Assembly (NCBI GenBank): GCA_963785155.1
Contig: CAWAUB010000014.1
Coordinates: 62,001 to 126,000 of the forward strand
Length of the DNA stretch: 64,000 nt
Origin: DASUSH01 sp963785155
GTDB lineage: Bacteria; Actinomycetota; Thermoleophilia; Solirubrobacterales; 70-9
Direction: 5' to 3'
Shown: one piece after another, positions 51,966 through 60,519 of the stretch
How the letters are laid out: each line of letters begins with the position of its first letter
Numbering within the stretch: the stretch's first letter is position 1
Translations under genes and position numbers: made by a program
The notes under the pieces: generated by a model
What the model was told of the DNA's origin: nothing
Database searches by the model: none
The model's input: only the letters and a program-made list of their open reading frames with translations

Positions 51966-53291
51966 ATGCCGACCCCCCGCTCGATCCAGCGCACCTACCT
52001 GCTCCTCCTGCTCGGGAACACGCTCGCGGCGTCGCTGATCTGGGGGATCAACACGATCTTCCTCCTCGACGCCGGGCTCTCGAACCTCGAGGCGTTCGCG
52101 GCGAACGCGTTCTTCACCGCCGGGATGGTGCTTTTCGAGATTCCGACCGGGATCGTTGCCGACACGATCGGCCGGCGCGTCTCCTACCTGCTCGGCACCG
52201 TGACGCTGACCGTCTCGACCCTGATCTACGTGCTGCTCTGGCAGGTCGAGGCCCCGTTTTGGGAGTGGGCGATCGCCTCCCTGCTCCTGGGCCTCGGCTT
52301 CACCTTCTTCTCGGGCGCGGTCGAGGCCTGGCTGGTCGACGCGCTCAAGGCGACCGGCTTCGACGGACAGCTCGAGTCGGTCTTTGGTCGTGGGCAGATC
52401 GTTACCGGAGCCGGGATGCTGATCGGCTCCGTCGCCGGCGGCTTCATCGCGGCCCAGGTGAGCCTCGGCGCCCCGTTCGTCCTCCGCGGCGCGATCCTCG
52501 TCGTCATGTTCGTGGCCGCCTTCCGGATGATGCACGACGTCGGCTTCACCCCGGAGAAGGGGGGAAGGCCGCTCGCCGAGATGCGCAAGATCGCTTCGGC
52601 CTCGATCGACTACGGCTGGCGGGTGCCGGCGGTGAAGTGGCTGATGGTCGGCGCCCTGTTCACCGGCGGGGTCGGCATCTACGGCTTCTACGCGCTCCAG
52701 CCGTACCTGCTCGAGCTCTACGGAGATCCGCAGGCCTACCAGGTCGCCGGGCTCGTCGCCGCCATCGTCGCCGGCGCGCAGATCCTCGGCGGGATCGCCG
52801 CGCCGCGGATCCGCCGCGCGTTTCACCGGCGCACGTCGGCCCTGATCCTGACCGCCGCCTTCAGCGTCCTCGCGCTCCTCCTCGTCGGACTCGTCGACAG
52901 CTTCTGGCCGGTCGTCGCCCTGACCGTCGTCTGGGGCCTCTCCTTCGCGGCGACCATGCCGATCCGGCAGGCCTACCTGAACGGGATGATCCCCTCGCGC
53001 CAGCGGGCGACGATCATCTCCTTCGACTCGATGATGTCCTCGTCGGGCGGGGTCTGGGCACAGCCCCTCCTCGGCCGCTCCGCCGACGCCTGGGGCTACG
53101 CGCAGTCCTACGTGCTCGCCTCGGCGATCTCCGTAATCGCGATCCCCTTCCTCGTCCTCTCGCGCCGTCAGAACAACCCAGCCGACACGCTCGAGGTCAC
53201 CGAGACCGAGCCGGAGGAGCCTCCTACCGGGAGCCTGTCGGTGACCGACCCGTCGAAGGTCTGCGACGAGCTGGCTCCCACCGGCGCTTGA
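51966..53291 (+). CDS. MFS transporter
   Basis: 441 residues from ATG 51966 (a TTG nine bases earlier is an alternative). About 12 membrane spans. The MFS motif A-like loop between TM2 and TM3 is GIVADTIGRRVSYLLGT, and ISFDSMMSSSGGVWAQPLLG lies near TM11. The sequence resembles small drug- or metabolite-efflux MFS proteins of Actinobacteria. The C-terminal 35 residues are an acidic cytoplasmic tail. Substrate unknown. Confidence 0.85.
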   Translation: MPTPRSIQRTYLLLLLGNTLAASLIWGINTIFLLDAGLSNLEAFAANAFFTAGMVLFEIPTGIVADTIGRRVSYLLGTVTLTVSTLIYVLLWQVEAPFWEWAIASLLLGLGFTFFSGAVEAWLVDALKATGFDGQLESVFGRGQIVTGAGMLIGSVAGGFIAAQVSLGAPFVLRGAILVVMFVAAFRMMHDVGFTPEKGGRPLAEMRKIASASIDYGWRVPAVKWLMVGALFTGGVGIYGFYALQPYLLELYGDPQAYQVAGLVAAIVAGAQILGGIAAPRIRRAFHRRTSALILTAAFSVLALLLVGLVDSFWPVVALTVVWGLSFAATMPIRQAYLNGMIPSRQRATIISFDSMMSSSGGVWAQPLLGRSADAWGYAQSYVLASAISVIAIPFLVLSRRQNNPADTLEVTETEPEEPPTGSLSVTDPSKVCDELAPTGA

Positions 53292-53415
53292 GCTCGCCCG
53301 CCGGGAGCCACCACAGCGCGAGGTAGGTCGACGAACTCCGCGAGAGCGCGGGAGAGTCGAGCGGCTCGCGCGGTAGAGCGAGGTTGACCTGGGCGAGATG
53401 AAAGTCGCTCGCCAT
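53292..53415 (-). pseudogene. DUF3291-like remnant
   Basis: MASDFHLAQVNLALPREPLDSPALA is the characteristic start of DUF3291 (monooxygenase-like) proteins, from ATG 53415. After about 30 residues similarity is lost at a frame change (AEFVD in another frame), and the sequence runs into the 3' end of the MFS gene. Full-length family members have about 150 residues, so this is a 5' fragment. Its presence in front of a flavoprotein gene may mark a deletion. Confidence 0.5.
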
Positions 53416-53418
53416 GGA

Positions 53419-54543
53419 TCAGAGCTGGCTCGTGTCCGCCTCGATGCCGAGCAGGAGGCGGCCGGTGAGCTCGTTGGTCGCGGGCGCGACGACCATGTGG
53501 CGGCGGGCGACGTTGACGTCGCGAAAGGCGCGCTCGAGCGGCGAGCCCTCGTAGACGCCGCTGACCCCGGCGAGCTCGTGAGCGGTGGCCGTCACCGTCA
53601 CGGCCGTCCGGGCCGCATGGGTCGCAGCAAGGCGCAGGTCGACCCGGCGCTCCAGCGAGATCTCGCGGCCTGCGGCGGCGTCCTCCCAGGCCGCGCCGAT
53701 CGCGGCGTCGACATAGGCGCGCGCGGCGCGCAGGGCCGCCTCGGACTCGGCAACCTGAACCTGGGCCGTGCCGCGCTCGCCCAGCTTCCGCCTGCTCCCC
53801 GCCGGCGTCTTCTCCGTCGCCAGCTCGACCAGGGCGTCGAGGGCGGAGCGGGCGATGCCGGTCGAGACCGCGGCGATCGCGAGGGCGAGCACGCCGAACA
53901 CCGGGAAGCGGTAGAGGGCGCCGTCGAATCGCGGCGGATCGGTGAAGAGGGACACCGCACGATCGAGCGGGACGCTCGCGCCGTCGACCGCGACGTCGTG
54001 GCTCGCTGTGGCCCGCATGCCGAGTGCGCGCCAGGTCTCGATGACCTCGACCTCCTCGCGCGGCAGGATCGCGTAGCGGTACTCGGGCGGCCCGCCCTCC
54101 TCCTCCACCAGGCAGCCGAGCCCGACCCAGTCCGAGTGGGTGACGCCACTGGCGAGCGGCCAGCGCCCGCTGAAGGTCAGCTCGCCACCGTCGATGCTCC
54201 CGCGCCCCTTCGGCGCAAAGACCCCGCAGGAGACCGAATCCGGCGATCCGGCGATCGCCGCCGCCTGCGGCTCGTCGAGGTAGGCGGCGAGCAGGCCAGC
54301 CGTCGAGCCGACCGCCACGCACCAGCCGGCCGACCCATCGGCCGCGGCGAGCAGCTCGATCGCGCGGTAGGCCTCCGCGGGATCGACCTCGCCGCCGCCG
54401 ATCGCGGCGGGAACCAGCATTCGGAAGAGGCCGGCGTCGCGGAGCGCCGCGACCACGTCCGCCGAGAGCGCGCGCTCCCGGTCAGCCTCCGCCGCGTGCT
54501 CGGCGAGGAGCGGCGCGAGCCCACGAGCCGACTCGACCACCAT
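53419..54543 (-). CDS. Acyl-CoA-dehydrogenase-like flavin monooxygenase
   Basis: 374 residues. N-terminal helical domain (LLAEHAAEADRERALSADVVAALRDAGLFRMLVP), middle beta domain with FAPKGRGSIDGGELTFSGRWPLASGVTHSDWVGLG, and a C-terminal helical domain starting FPVFGVLALAIAAVSTGIARSALD. This layout matches two-component flavin-dependent hydroxylases (HsaA/DszC-like), which need a separate flavin reductase, more than true acyl-CoA dehydrogenases; the usual catalytic Glu region is absent. Substrate unknown. Confidence 0.8.
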   Translation of the reverse strand: MVVESARGLAPLLAEHAAEADRERALSADVVAALRDAGLFRMLVPAAIGGGEVDPAEAYRAIELLAAADGSAGWCVAVGSTAGLLAAYLDEPQAAAIAGSPDSVSCGVFAPKGRGSIDGGELTFSGRWPLASGVTHSDWVGLGCLVEEEGGPPEYRYAILPREEVEVIETWRALGMRATASHDVAVDGASVPLDRAVSLFTDPPRFDGALYRFPVFGVLALAIAAVSTGIARSALDALVELATEKTPAGSRRKLGERGTAQVQVAESEAALRAARAYVDAAIGAAWEDAAAGREISLERRVDLRLAATHAARTAVTVTATAHELAGVSGVYEGSPLERAFRDVNVARRHMVVAPATNELTGRLLLGIEADTSQL

Positions 54544-54551
54544 CTACGCGG

Positions 54552-55415
54552 CTACTGCCATGCCTCGGCGAGCGACGAGTAGTGGTCGAGCACGGGCTCG
54601 AGCTCATCGCGGCTCGCCGGCGGCAGGTAGAAGATGCCGCGGTCGACGCCGGCCTCGGCGTAGCGCTCGAGCGACTCCGCGTCGGGCTTCAGCCCGTAGA
54701 AGGTGACCGGAATCCGCTCCCGTCCCGCGTCGGCGGCGAGCTCCTGAAGCTGCTCCACGAATCCCGCCAGCTCACTCAGGCGGGTCGCCGGGTTGGGCAT
54801 CCAGCCGTCGCCGTAGCGCACGACCCGCTTCAGCGCGCCCTCGGAGTTGCCGCCGAGGATCACCGGCGGGTGCGGCTTCTGCACCGGCTTCGGCCACGAC
54901 CAGATCGGGTCGAAGTCGACCTGCTCGCCGTGGTACTCCGCCTCGTCCTCGGTCCAGATCGCCTTCATCGCCTCGATGCTCTCGCGCATCCGGCCAAAGC
55001 GGCGACTCGCATCGGTCCCGTGGTTCTCCATCTCCTCGATGTTCCAGCCGGCGCCGATCCCGAAGACGAACCGGCCACCCGAGAGCTGGTCGACGGTCGC
55101 GACCTCCTTCGCTGTGGCGATCGTGTCGCGCTCGATGATCAGGCAGATTCCGGTGCCGAGCAGGATCCGCTCGGTGACCGCGGCCGCTGCGGCGAGCGCC
55201 GCGAACGGGTCGAAGAGGTTGCTGTACTCGCGCGGCAGCTCGCCGCCGGCGGGGTACGGGGTCCGCCGGCTCACCGGGATGTGGGTGTGCTCGGGAAACC
55301 AGAGCGAGTCGAAGCCGCGCTCCTCGGTGATCCGGGCCAGCTCGACCGGGCCGATGGAGTACTCGGTCGGGAAGATCGTCAGGCCGAGCTTCACGGTTGG
55401 CAGGCTATCCGTCAC
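54552..55415 (-). CDS. LLM-class F420-dependent oxidoreductase
   Basis: 287 residues. VKLGLTIFPTEYSIGPVELARITEERGFDSLWFPEHTHIP and GRFVFGIGAGWNIEEMENHG are hallmarks of luciferase-like F420-dependent enzymes (Rv3520c/Rv1855c-like family); VILGGNSEGALKRVVRYGDGWMP closes the barrel. It uses F420 (or FMN) to oxidise or reduce an unknown substrate. Eight bases upstream of the acyl-CoA-dehydrogenase-like gene on the same strand, so the two are probably one transcript. Confidence 0.88.
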   Translation of the reverse strand: MTDSLPTVKLGLTIFPTEYSIGPVELARITEERGFDSLWFPEHTHIPVSRRTPYPAGGELPREYSNLFDPFAALAAAAAVTERILLGTGICLIIERDTIATAKEVATVDQLSGGRFVFGIGAGWNIEEMENHGTDASRRFGRMRESIEAMKAIWTEDEAEYHGEQVDFDPIWSWPKPVQKPHPPVILGGNSEGALKRVVRYGDGWMPNPATRLSELAGFVEQLQELAADAGRERIPVTFYGLKPDAESLERYAEAGVDRGIFYLPPASRDELEPVLDHYSSLAEAWQ

Positions 55416-55431
55416 TTAGCCTTGCCGCGCC

Positions 55432-56153
55432 TTGCTGCCCCTGCGGGACAACCTCCCCACGGACCGCTTCCCGGTCCTCACGACGGTCCTGATCGCGATC
55501 AACGTGGTCGTCCTCGTCTGGCTGTTCACCCTCTCCCCCGACGGGGTGCGGGAGGCCGAGCTCGAGTACGGAGCGATCCCATACCGCCTCACCCACCCAG
55601 GAGAGGCCTTCCCTCTGGCCGACGTGCCGTGGTGGGTGACCATCTTCACCTCGATGTTCATCCACGGCTCCATCCTCCACCTCGCCGGAAACATGCTCTT
55701 CCTCTGGGTCTTTGGCAGAAGGCTCGAGGAATCGATGGGCCGGCCGCGATTCATCGCGTTCTACCTGCTGTCGGGGATCGTCGCGGTGTACGCGCAGACC
55801 CTGCTCGACCCCGACTCGACCGTGCCGGTGATCGGCGCGAGCGGCGCGGTCGCCGGGGTCTTAGGCGGCTACATACTTCTGTACCCGCGCGCGCGGGTGC
55901 TGACCCTCGTCTTCATCGTCTTCTTCATCACGTTCATCGAGGTCCCGGCGATGATCATGCTCGGCCTCTGGTTCGTCCTCCAGCTGATCCCGGCCGTGGG
56001 CCAGGTGGCGACCGCGGAGCTGGCGAGTGAGTCGGGCGGGGTCGCCTACCTCGCCCACTTGGGCGGCTTCCTCTTCGGGCTCGCGACGATCAAGCTGTTC
56101 CTGATGGGCAAGAGTCAGCGAGAACCCACGTCCCGCTCTGGGCACCTAGATGA
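55432..56153 (+). CDS. Rhomboid-family intramembrane serine protease
   Basis: TTG start MLPLRDNLPTDRFPVLTTVLIAINVVVLVWL (first span). HGSILHLAGNMLFLWVFG matches the HxxxN rhomboid helix; catalytic Ser in IGASGAVAGVLGGY and His in VAYLAHLGGFLFGL. Six membrane spans in about 240 residues. The frame as read continues to 56436 as shadow. An expected TGA at 56151-56153 in another frame overlaps the next ATG, so a one-base shift near 56115-56140 is inferred. Cleaves transmembrane substrates. Confidence 0.88.
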
Positions 56154-56332
56154 GTCCGGATACCCGAACCGCCCTGCTCGCCGTCGGCGCCTTCTTCTGC
56201 GTCGTCTTCGCGGTGATGACCGTCGTTGCGATCGGCGAGCGGGGCTTCGACGCCGCGAGCGTGATCGCGCTCCTGCTCCTCGCGATGATCGCGTTCGGGC
56301 TCTACGGCGCGATCCGGAACCCGCCGGGCTGA
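56150..56332 (+). CDS. Small membrane protein, 60 residues
   Basis: MSPDTRTALLAVGAFFCVVFAVMTVVAIGERGFDAASVIALLLLAMIAFGLYGAIRNPPG-type layout: two hydrophobic spans (residues 8-28 and 37-53) joined by a short charged turn. The ATGA would overlap the repaired rhomboid stop, so it is probably co-translated with the protease and could be a regulator or substrate. No family recognised. Confidence 0.6.
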   Translation: MSPDTRTALLAVGAFFCVVFAVMTVVAIGERGFDAASVIALLLLAMIAFGLYGAIRNPPG

Positions 56333-56432
56333 GCCCACGAGGCTTACGCACCCATTACATCGACCTGACGGGCCGCGAACGCCTGCGTCGGAACATCGGT
56401 GTCGTAAACCGAGACGACCAGAGGAGGTCGAG

Positions 56433-57116
56433 ATGAAACCCAGATTCCTGACGCTGATGGGATTGGCCGCAGTTGCGGCGATCGCGCTCGCGTGGTCGGC
56501 TTTCGCCGCCGAGGGTGAAAACCAGGGCCAGGGCAACGGCCAGAGTGCCGACCGATGGGAGATGCCCGTCCCGCCGCCACAGGGTGGCCAGACATTCCAG
56601 TTCCGGGGACGTGATGGCGAGGAGATGCCGCCCCCGCCCCCGATGCACGGCCCCGGAGGCCCCGGTGCTCCCGGCGGACCGGCCGGCCCGCTCGGCGGAG
56701 AGCTGACCTACGGTGAGCTCCACGTCCAGCGCGACGGCGAGGACGTAGTGGTCAGGGTCGACGCCGGCGAGGTCGCCGCGGTCGACTCCGATTCCATCCT
56801 CGTCGCCGAGAACGATGGCAGCGAGGTCGAGATCCCGGTCGACGACGAGACCGAGATCCACGCCGGCCCGTTCGAGGGCGACGTCTCCATCGAGGATCTC
56901 GAGGAGGGCGACAAGGTGCACGTCAGCCGCGTCGACGGCGAGCCCGCCGAGTCGATCGGCGTGCTGCCCGACATCGAGGACCTGCCCGCGCCGCCTCAGG
57001 CGCCCCAGCAGGAGCAGGCACAACGGATAGCTCCTCCCCTAGCCGCGAACCAAGAGGGACGGCCGGGCATGCGCTCGGCCGTCCCTCCGCTCGTCGTGCA
57101 AGGGTTCCGGGCGTGA
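56433..57116 (+). CDS. Secreted DUF5666-like protein
   Basis: AGAGGAGG ribosome site. Signal peptide MKPRFLTLMGLAAVAAIALA cleaved near AFAAEG. A Pro/Gly-rich spacer (about residues 60-90) is followed by DSDSILVAENDGSEVEIPVDDETEI and EDLEEGDKVHVSRVDGEPA, the small beta domain of DUF5666 proteins. The frame ends at 57116, past a strong hairpin; a stop at 57028-57030 in another frame suggests the true end lies there and that an indel extended it. Divergence in function unknown; it precedes a two-component system and could be its sensor target. Confidence 0.7.
   Translation: MKPRFLTLMGLAAVAAIALAWSAFAAEGENQGQGNGQSADRWEMPVPPPQGGQTFQFRGRDGEEMPPPPPMHGPGGPGAPGGPAGPLGGELTYGELHVQRDGEDVVVRVDAGEVAAVDSDSILVAENDGSEVEIPVDDETEIHAGPFEGDVSIEDLEEGDKVHVSRVDGEPAESIGVLPDIEDLPAPPQAPQQEQAQRIAPPLAANQEGRPGMRSAVPPLVVQGFRA
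57054..57087 (+). terminator. 12-bp GC hairpin before the two-component genes
   Basis: GAGGGACGGCCG (57054-57065) and CGGCCGTCCCTC (57076-57087) pair perfectly around a 10-nt loop. No U-run follows. Its position after the probable real stop of the DUF5666 gene and 26 bp before the response regulator start suggests a terminator or transcript-stability element. Confidence 0.55.
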
Positions 57117-57793
57117 GCGGCGGGAACGTCCTCGTCGTCGAGGACGAGCAGTCGATTGCCGACCTCGTCCGCGCCTACCTCGCGCGCGACGGCTACACCG
57201 TGGTCTGGGTGCGGACCGGGGAGCAGGCGCTGGAGGAGATCGCGCGCCATCCCGTGCGGATGGTGATCCTCGACATCGGGCTGCCGGGCGACATCGACGG
57301 CTTCGAGGTCTGTCGGCGGCTGCGTGCGCGCAGCGGCGTGCCGATCCTGATCCTGAGCGCCCGCGACGACGAGATCGACCGCGTCGCCGGACTGGAGGCA
57401 GGAGCCGACGACTACGTGCCCAAGCCGTTCTCGCCACGCGAGCTCGTCGCCCGTGTGAAGGCGATCCTCCGGCGGGCGCCTGGGCGCGACGCCGCCGAGC
57501 ACGGCGCGGTCCTCGCCGCCGCCGACGTCGAGCTCGACCACACGGCGCACACGGTCCGCGTGGGAGGCGACCCGGTCGAGCTCACCCGCCGCGAGTTCGA
57601 CCTGCTCGCGGCCCTCCTCGGCCATCGCGGCGTCGCCCTCTCGCGGGATCGGCTGCTCGAGATCGTCTGGGGCGGCGCCTATCCCGGCGGCACCCGGACC
57701 GTCGATGTCCACGTCGCGCAGCTCCGCCGCAAGCTCGGCAGGCCCGAGCTGATCGAGACCGTGCGCGGAGTCGGCTACCGGGTCACTGGCTGA
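57113..57793 (+). CDS. Response regulator, OmpR family
   Basis: 226 residues, GTG start. Receiver domain: NVLVVEDEQSIADLV with acidic pocket, phospho-accepting Asp in MVILDIGLPG (about residue 54), Lys in YVPKPFSP (about 104). C-terminal winged helix: ELTRREFDLLAALLGHRG and GTRTVDVHVAQLRRKLGRPELIETVRGVGYRVTG. It binds DNA when phosphorylated by the kinase immediately downstream (TGATG overlap). Confidence 0.95.
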   Translation: MSGGNVLVVEDEQSIADLVRAYLARDGYTVVWVRTGEQALEEIARHPVRMVILDIGLPGDIDGFEVCRRLRARSGVPILILSARDDEIDRVAGLEAGADDYVPKPFSPRELVARVKAILRRAPGRDAAEHGAVLAAADVELDHTAHTVRVGGDPVELTRREFDLLAALLGHRGVALSRDRLLEIVWGGAYPGGTRTVDVHVAQLRRKLGRPELIETVRGVGYRVTG

Positions 57794-59142
57794 TGCACTC
57801 GCTCCGCACCCGCCTGTTCGCCGCGATCCTCGGCGCCGTCCTGCTTGCCGTCGGGGTTTCGCTCGCCCTCGGCATCGTGCTCACCCGTGACGCGGCCCGC
57901 GACTCGATCGCCGAGAACCTCAGCCGGGACGCAGACCTGCTCGCCGCCAGCGCCGGCGTGGAGGAGCTGCCTGCGCTGCCGCAGGGTCCGGGCACGGGCG
58001 GCCCGCCCGGCGGCCCCCCGTTCGATCTTCCCGCCCCCCCGCCGGGAGAGGGCGGGCCGGGCAACGGGCTTCCCCCGATCCTTCCCCTCGAGGCCGCGCG
58101 CCGCGTCCTCCCGGAATCGGCGATGACCGAGCTGAGCGAGGGTGATCCCGCGAGCGGCGAGGTGACGGTCGGCGGTGAGGAGCAGCTTTTCGAGGCGCGC
58201 GCCGTCGGCGATGCCGTGGTGATCGTCGCTCGGCCGGACGTGGCCGAGGGCGGCTTCGGCGACTACCTGAGCGGCCTGCTGATCGCGAGCGGGCTCGGGG
58301 CGCTGCTCGCGGCCGCGGCCGCGGCGCTCATCTCGCGGCGTCTCACCGCCCCGCTCGCCCGGGTCGCGGACGCAAGCCGGGTGCTCGCCACCGGCGGCTC
58401 CCCCGAGCCGGTGCCCCGCGAGCGGACCGCCGAGCTGGCGGCGCTCGCCGACGCGTTCAACGAGATGGCCGAACAGCTCGGACGGGCACGGGAGGCGGAG
58501 AGATCGGTGCTGCTCTCCGTGTCGCACGACCTGCGCACCCCGCTGACGGCGATCGAGGGATACGCGGAGGGCATCGAGGACGGGACCCTCGACGCGCGTT
58601 CCGCGGCGGCGGTCGTCAGCCGGGAATCGAAGCGGCTCGAGCGGCTCGTCGACGACCTGCTCGCGCTCGCCAAGCTGCGCCAGGGGGTGCTCGAGATGCG
58701 TTCGGAGCCGGTCGACGTCGCCGCGGTGCTCGGGGAGGCGGAGGACCGGCTGCGCCCACAGGCCGAGGAGGCGAAGGTCGTCTTGGCGATCGAGCGTGGC
58801 CGGGACGGCAGCGTCACGGCCGATCACGGCCGCGTCCTCCAGGTCGCGACCAACCTGATCGAGAACGCGATCAGGCTGACGCCCGAGGGCGGTCAGGTCA
58901 CGGCGACCGCCTGCGACGACGGCTTCACGATCGCCGACCAGGGTCCCGGGATCCCACCGGAGGAGCTGCCGCACGCGTTCGAGCGCTTCCACCTGCGCGA
59001 CCGGCTCGGCCAGGGATCGGCGAGCGGCGCCGGCCTCGGCCTCGCGATCGTTCGCGAACTGACCGAGGCGATGGGCGGCTCCGTCGCGGTGGAGAGTCCG
59101 CCGGGCGAAGGCGCCCGCTTCACCGTGCGCCTGCCGCTCTGA
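57793..59142 (+). CDS. Sensor histidine kinase
   Basis: 449 residues. Two membrane spans (about 8-30 and 160-182) enclose an extracytoplasmic, Pro/Gly-rich region (GTGGPPGGPPFDLPAPPPGEG). HAMP linker RRLTAPLARVADASRVLA; phospho-accepting His in SVSHDLRTPLTAIEGYAEG (about residue 244); N box TNLIENAIRL; G boxes IADQGPGIP and GAGLGLAIV. The Pro/Gly-rich loop resembles that of the secreted DUF5666 protein two genes upstream, hinting at a shared extracellular partner or signal. Confidence 0.94.
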   Translation: MHSLRTRLFAAILGAVLLAVGVSLALGIVLTRDAARDSIAENLSRDADLLAASAGVEELPALPQGPGTGGPPGGPPFDLPAPPPGEGGPGNGLPPILPLEAARRVLPESAMTELSEGDPASGEVTVGGEEQLFEARAVGDAVVIVARPDVAEGGFGDYLSGLLIASGLGALLAAAAAALISRRLTAPLARVADASRVLATGGSPEPVPRERTAELAALADAFNEMAEQLGRAREAERSVLLSVSHDLRTPLTAIEGYAEGIEDGTLDARSAAAVVSRESKRLERLVDDLLALAKLRQGVLEMRSEPVDVAAVLGEAEDRLRPQAEEAKVVLAIERGRDGSVTADHGRVLQVATNLIENAIRLTPEGGQVTATACDDGFTIADQGPGIPPEELPHAFERFHLRDRLGQGSASGAGLGLAIVRELTEAMGGSVAVESPPGEGARFTVRLPL

Positions 59143-59178
59143 TCGGCACCGCCTAGGGTTAGAAACCAAGAACCACGG

Positions 59179-59634
59179 ATGGTCACCTTGCGACGAACCC
59201 TTCTTTCCCTGGCTTTGGGCCTCATCGTCCTGGCCGGTGTGACGGGCGCTTCGACAGCGTCCTCGTTGGCCTGCAAGCACGGCTGCGACGTGCCCATCGG
59301 CACGTACAAGGGCACCACCGACCAGGGCAAGGCCGTGGTCGTCCATGTAGCCGCGGGCCATCTCGACTACGGCTCCCACAAGGAGGGGGCTCACATCATC
59401 AACCACTTCAAGACCGAGTTCGTCGTCACGTGCCCGAACGGGGTGAGGTCAAACGTCTACATCGACAGCACTCACCGGGGGCACATCAACGGCCCTCGGG
59501 GCCACATGCACCTCGGGGAGCGGTACATGGAGGTGCTCTGGACCAAGGGCGAACCCGCGGTCGGGTTCGTGCGCTACAGGAGCCCCAGCTGTACCGGCAC
59601 ATCCCACTTCACGTTGCACCTCGCCCATCACTAA
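59179..59634 (+). CDS. Secreted hypothetical protein, His-rich
   Basis: 151 residues. Signal peptide MVTLRRTLLSLALGLIVLAG cleaved near ASTASS. Four Cys (two near the mature N-terminus, CKHGC; one in VVTCPNG; one in SPSCTG) could form disulfides, and His is frequent (STHRGHINGPRGHMHLG). No domain recognised. Follows the histidine kinase by 36 bp; may be part of its regulon. Confidence 0.65.
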   Translation: MVTLRRTLLSLALGLIVLAGVTGASTASSLACKHGCDVPIGTYKGTTDQGKAVVVHVAAGHLDYGSHKEGAHIINHFKTEFVVTCPNGVRSNVYIDSTHRGHINGPRGHMHLGERYMEVLWTKGEPAVGFVRYRSPSCTGTSHFTLHLAHH

Positions 59635-59652
59635 GAGGTAGCGTCGCGCCCG

Positions 59653-60451
59653 ATGGCGACGGTTGGGATCGACGGCGGCGTGGTCGGCTATGAGCGGGAG
59701 GGCGAGGGCCCGCCGCTCGTCGTCATCAACGGCTTCGCCGCGACGCGGGCCGACTGGGATCCGAGCTTCATCGCGGGCCTCGCTGAATCCTTCGACGTCG
59801 TCCGCCTCGACAACCGGGGGATGGGCGAGTCGAATGGTGGGGGCGAGCCGTTCACGATCGAGGATTGCGCCGGCGATGTCGCCGCCGCGATCTCCGCGCT
59901 CCAGCTCGACCGGCCTGCCGTGCTCGGTTGGTCGATGGGCGGCTGCATCGCCCTGGCGCTCGCGCTCGCGCGGCCGGAGGCCGTCGGTGGACTGGTCCTG
60001 CTCGCGACGACCCCGGGAGGCCCGGGATCCGAGCCGGTGAGCGGCGAGGCGCTTGACGCGATCGGCGACTTCTCCGTCAGCCCGCGCGAGCAGGCCTCGC
60101 GACTGATCTCCCTGCTCTTCCTGCCCGAGCGGGCGGCGGAGATCGACGCGGCTTTCGGCGATGTCGTCGCCGAGGCGCGTGGTGCGCTCGACCCGGCGGT
60201 GGTGGCGCGGCAGCGTCAGGCGCTCGACGAGTGGGACGCGGGCGACGGCCTCGGAGAGATCGGGGTTCCCGCGCTCGTCGCGATGGGCGCCGGCGACGCG
60301 GTGATCCCGCCCGCCAACAGCGACAAGCTCGCGGCCGCGCATCCCGGGCGCCCGGCTTGCCTCCTTTCCCGATTGCGGGCACGGGTTCATGGCCGACCAC
60401 CCGAAATCGCTCGCCTCGCTCGTCGCATCATTCGCTGCCGCACAGAAGTAG
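59653..60451 (+). CDS. Alpha/beta hydrolase (frameshifted at the C-terminus)
   Basis: VVINGFAATRADWDPSF (oxyanion region), LDNRGMGESNGGGEPFTIEDCAGD, nucleophile elbow LGWSMGGCIAL (Ser, about residue 96), and Asp in AMGAGDAVIPP (about 220). The catalytic His lies in another frame as GHGF-like sequence followed by MADHPKSLASLVASFAAAQK and a TAG at 60449-60451. Two shifts near 60350-60390 are inferred. As read, the frame stays open and joins the YHYH gene. Probably an esterase or lactonase of unknown substrate. Confidence 0.8.
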
Positions 60452-60519
60452 GTCCTTACGCCACGGTCCCTTCGCCGTCTTGTGCCTCGGAGACCAACGA
60501 GGCGAAAGGAATCGCGGAG

